7,155 bases of DNA from UBA1738 sp045658645 (GTDB taxonomy: Bacteria > Bacillota > Clostridia > UBA1381): positions 1-7,155 of the forward strand of contig JAZOVJ010000069.1 in the NCBI GenBank assembly GCA_045658645.1, written 5' to 3'. A program made the translations under genes and the position numbers. Below are positions 6,237-7,155 of the stretch, in pieces. The notes under the pieces were generated by a model. That model did not search any database and was not told where the DNA came from. It saw only the letters and a list, made by a program, of their open reading frames with translations. Within the stretch, counting starts at the first letter, position 1. Each line of letters starts with the position of its first letter.

Positions 6237-7100
6237 ATGGAAATAAAAAAGAATGAATTGTTAAAAAATCATACATCCTTTAAAATCGGCGGACCGGCAG
6301 ACGAATTCGCCAGCGTTAGTAACGAACAAGAAATTATAGAACTTATAGGATACGCAAGAAAAAAGGGAATTCCTTATACCATAATGGGTAACGGCTCAAA
6401 CCTTTTAGTGAGCGATAAGGGTATAAGGGGTCTTGTTATAAAGCTTTCAAAAGGCTTTGACACCACGGAAGTTATCGGCGATAAAATTATAGCAAAATCC
6501 GGCATACTTTTATCAAAGCTTTCAAATATAGCACTTGAAAACGGGCTTTCAGGCATTGAATTTGCATCAGGAATCCCAGGGAGTTTGGGCGGTGCTATAT
6601 ATATGAATGCAGGGGCGTACGGCGGTGAGATTAAGGATGTTATAGAAAAGGTGACATACTTATCAGACGGTGAAATTAAAACTGCCGAAAAGTGCGACCT
6701 TGATTTCGGATACCGCCACAGCAGATTTTCGGGAACAGAAGATATTGTGTTATCAGCGGAAATTCAGCTAAAAAAGGCGGACAAAACCGAAATACGTGCA
6801 GCGATGGACGATTTTAAAGAACGCAGATGTTCAAAACAGCCACTTGCTATGCCAAGTGCCGGAAGTACATTCAAAAGACCGGAGGGGTATTTTGCAGGGA
6901 AGCTGATAGAGGATGCCGGGCTTAAAGGCAAAAGAATAGGCGGAGCGCAGGTTTCACAAAAACATTCGGGATTTGTAGTAAACACAGGTGATGCAACCGC
7001 ACAGGATATTTTGGATTTAATAAAATTTATACAGGATACAGTTTACGAAAAATTTGGAGTAAAATTAGAAACAGAAGTAAAAATGCTGGGGGAATTTTAA
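6237..7100 (+). CDS. murB: UDP-N-acetylenolpyruvoylglucosamine reductase MurB (type II)
   Basis: FAD enzyme that uses NADPH to reduce the MurA product to UDP-MurNAc, the second committed step of peptidoglycan precursor synthesis, in the cytoplasm. At 287 residues it is slightly short, mainly at the N-terminus, where it goes almost directly into NHTSFKIGGPAD (11-22). The FAD-binding stretch has GNGSNLLVSD (51-60), and SGIPGSLGGAIYMNAGAYGG (111-130) follows. Active-site elements are Arg160 in GYRHSRF, the proton-donor Ser210 in SAGSTFKRP, and the C-terminal ETEVKMLGE carrying the conserved Glu. The absence of the extra Tyr-containing loop of the E. coli enzyme marks type II, as usual in Gram-positives. 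It sits 24 bases after hprK, and its TAA shares a base with the rapZ ATG (TAATG), suggesting coupled translation. Confidence 0.96.
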   Translation: MEIKKNELLKNHTSFKIGGPADEFASVSNEQEIIELIGYARKKGIPYTIMGNGSNLLVSDKGIRGLVIKLSKGFDTTEVIGDKIIAKSGILLSKLSNIALENGLSGIEFASGIPGSLGGAIYMNAGAYGGEIKDVIEKVTYLSDGEIKTAEKCDLDFGYRHSRFSGTEDIVLSAEIQLKKADKTEIRAAMDDFKERRCSKQPLAMPSAGSTFKRPEGYFAGKLIEDAGLKGKRIGGAQVSQKHSGFVVNTGDATAQDILDLIKFIQDTVYEKFGVKLETEVKMLGEF

Positions 7101-7155
7101 TGCAGTTTACAATAGTGACCGGTATGAGCGGTGCAGGAAAAACACAGGTAATACG
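7100..7155 (+). CDS. rapZ: RapZ/YvcJ-family nucleotide-binding protein, 5' end only
   Basis: Only 18 codons lie in the window, encoding MQFTIVTGMSGAGKTQVI. The opening and the P-loop GMSGAGKT (8-15) match the RapZ/YvcJ family, which begins almost identically in Bacillus and Enterobacteria. In E. coli RapZ binds GlcN6P and the small RNA GlmZ to control glmS; in B. subtilis YvcJ is a GTP/ATP-binding protein encoded next to yvcK and whiA. GGGGGAA (7088-7094) precedes the ATG by five bases. The hprK-murB-rapZ order is commonly followed by yvcK and whiA in Clostridia, which would be the prediction for the sequence to the right. The start overlaps the murB stop by one base. Confidence 0.85.
   Translation, partial: MQFTIVTGMSGAGKTQVI

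Overview
The window is a stretch of ordinary chromosome from a low-GC Gram-positive bacterium. I infer Firmicutes, most likely class Clostridia and perhaps a gut lineage. The reasons are a serine-type HPr kinase/phosphorylase (HprK), the hprK-murB-rapZ gene order, a four-cysteine ribosomal protein L28, a WalJ/YycJ-type metallo-hydrolase, strong Shine-Dalgarno (SD) sequences, AT-rich promoters with consensus-like -35/-10 boxes, and several non-ATG starts. I cannot name a genus from the sequence alone.

Layout. A divergent intergenic region (about 5020-5270) splits the window in two. Leftward on the minus strand lie rpmB (L28, with its own promoter and a strong terminator), then a promoter driving murA - walJ/yycJ-like MBL hydrolase - rlmH. 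A small terminator-like hairpin follows. Next comes a copper-type P1B-ATPase gene (copA-like, TTG start) that runs off the left edge before its last transmembrane helices. Rightward on the plus strand, a consensus-like promoter drives hprK - murB - rapZ; only the first 18 codons of rapZ are in the window.

How the genes fit together. MurA and MurB catalyse the two consecutive steps that turn UDP-GlcNAc into UDP-MurNAc, and they are placed on opposite sides of the same divergent region. HprK is the sensor kinase of carbon catabolite control, and RapZ-family proteins are linked in other bacteria to amino-sugar and envelope control. RlmH and L28 are translation functions. The copper pump is functionally unrelated and looks like a neighbour rather than a partner.

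No mobile element, CRISPR array, tRNA, rRNA or clearly new multi-gene system is visible. The most interesting leads are small. They are a 17-codon open frame that fills the hprK leader and stops one base before the hprK ATG, a CAAA-NN-TTTG dyad upstream of both the murA and hprK promoters, and the attachment of copA behind rlmH without an obvious promoter or metal regulator of its own. No stretch longer than about 250 bases lacks a gene.
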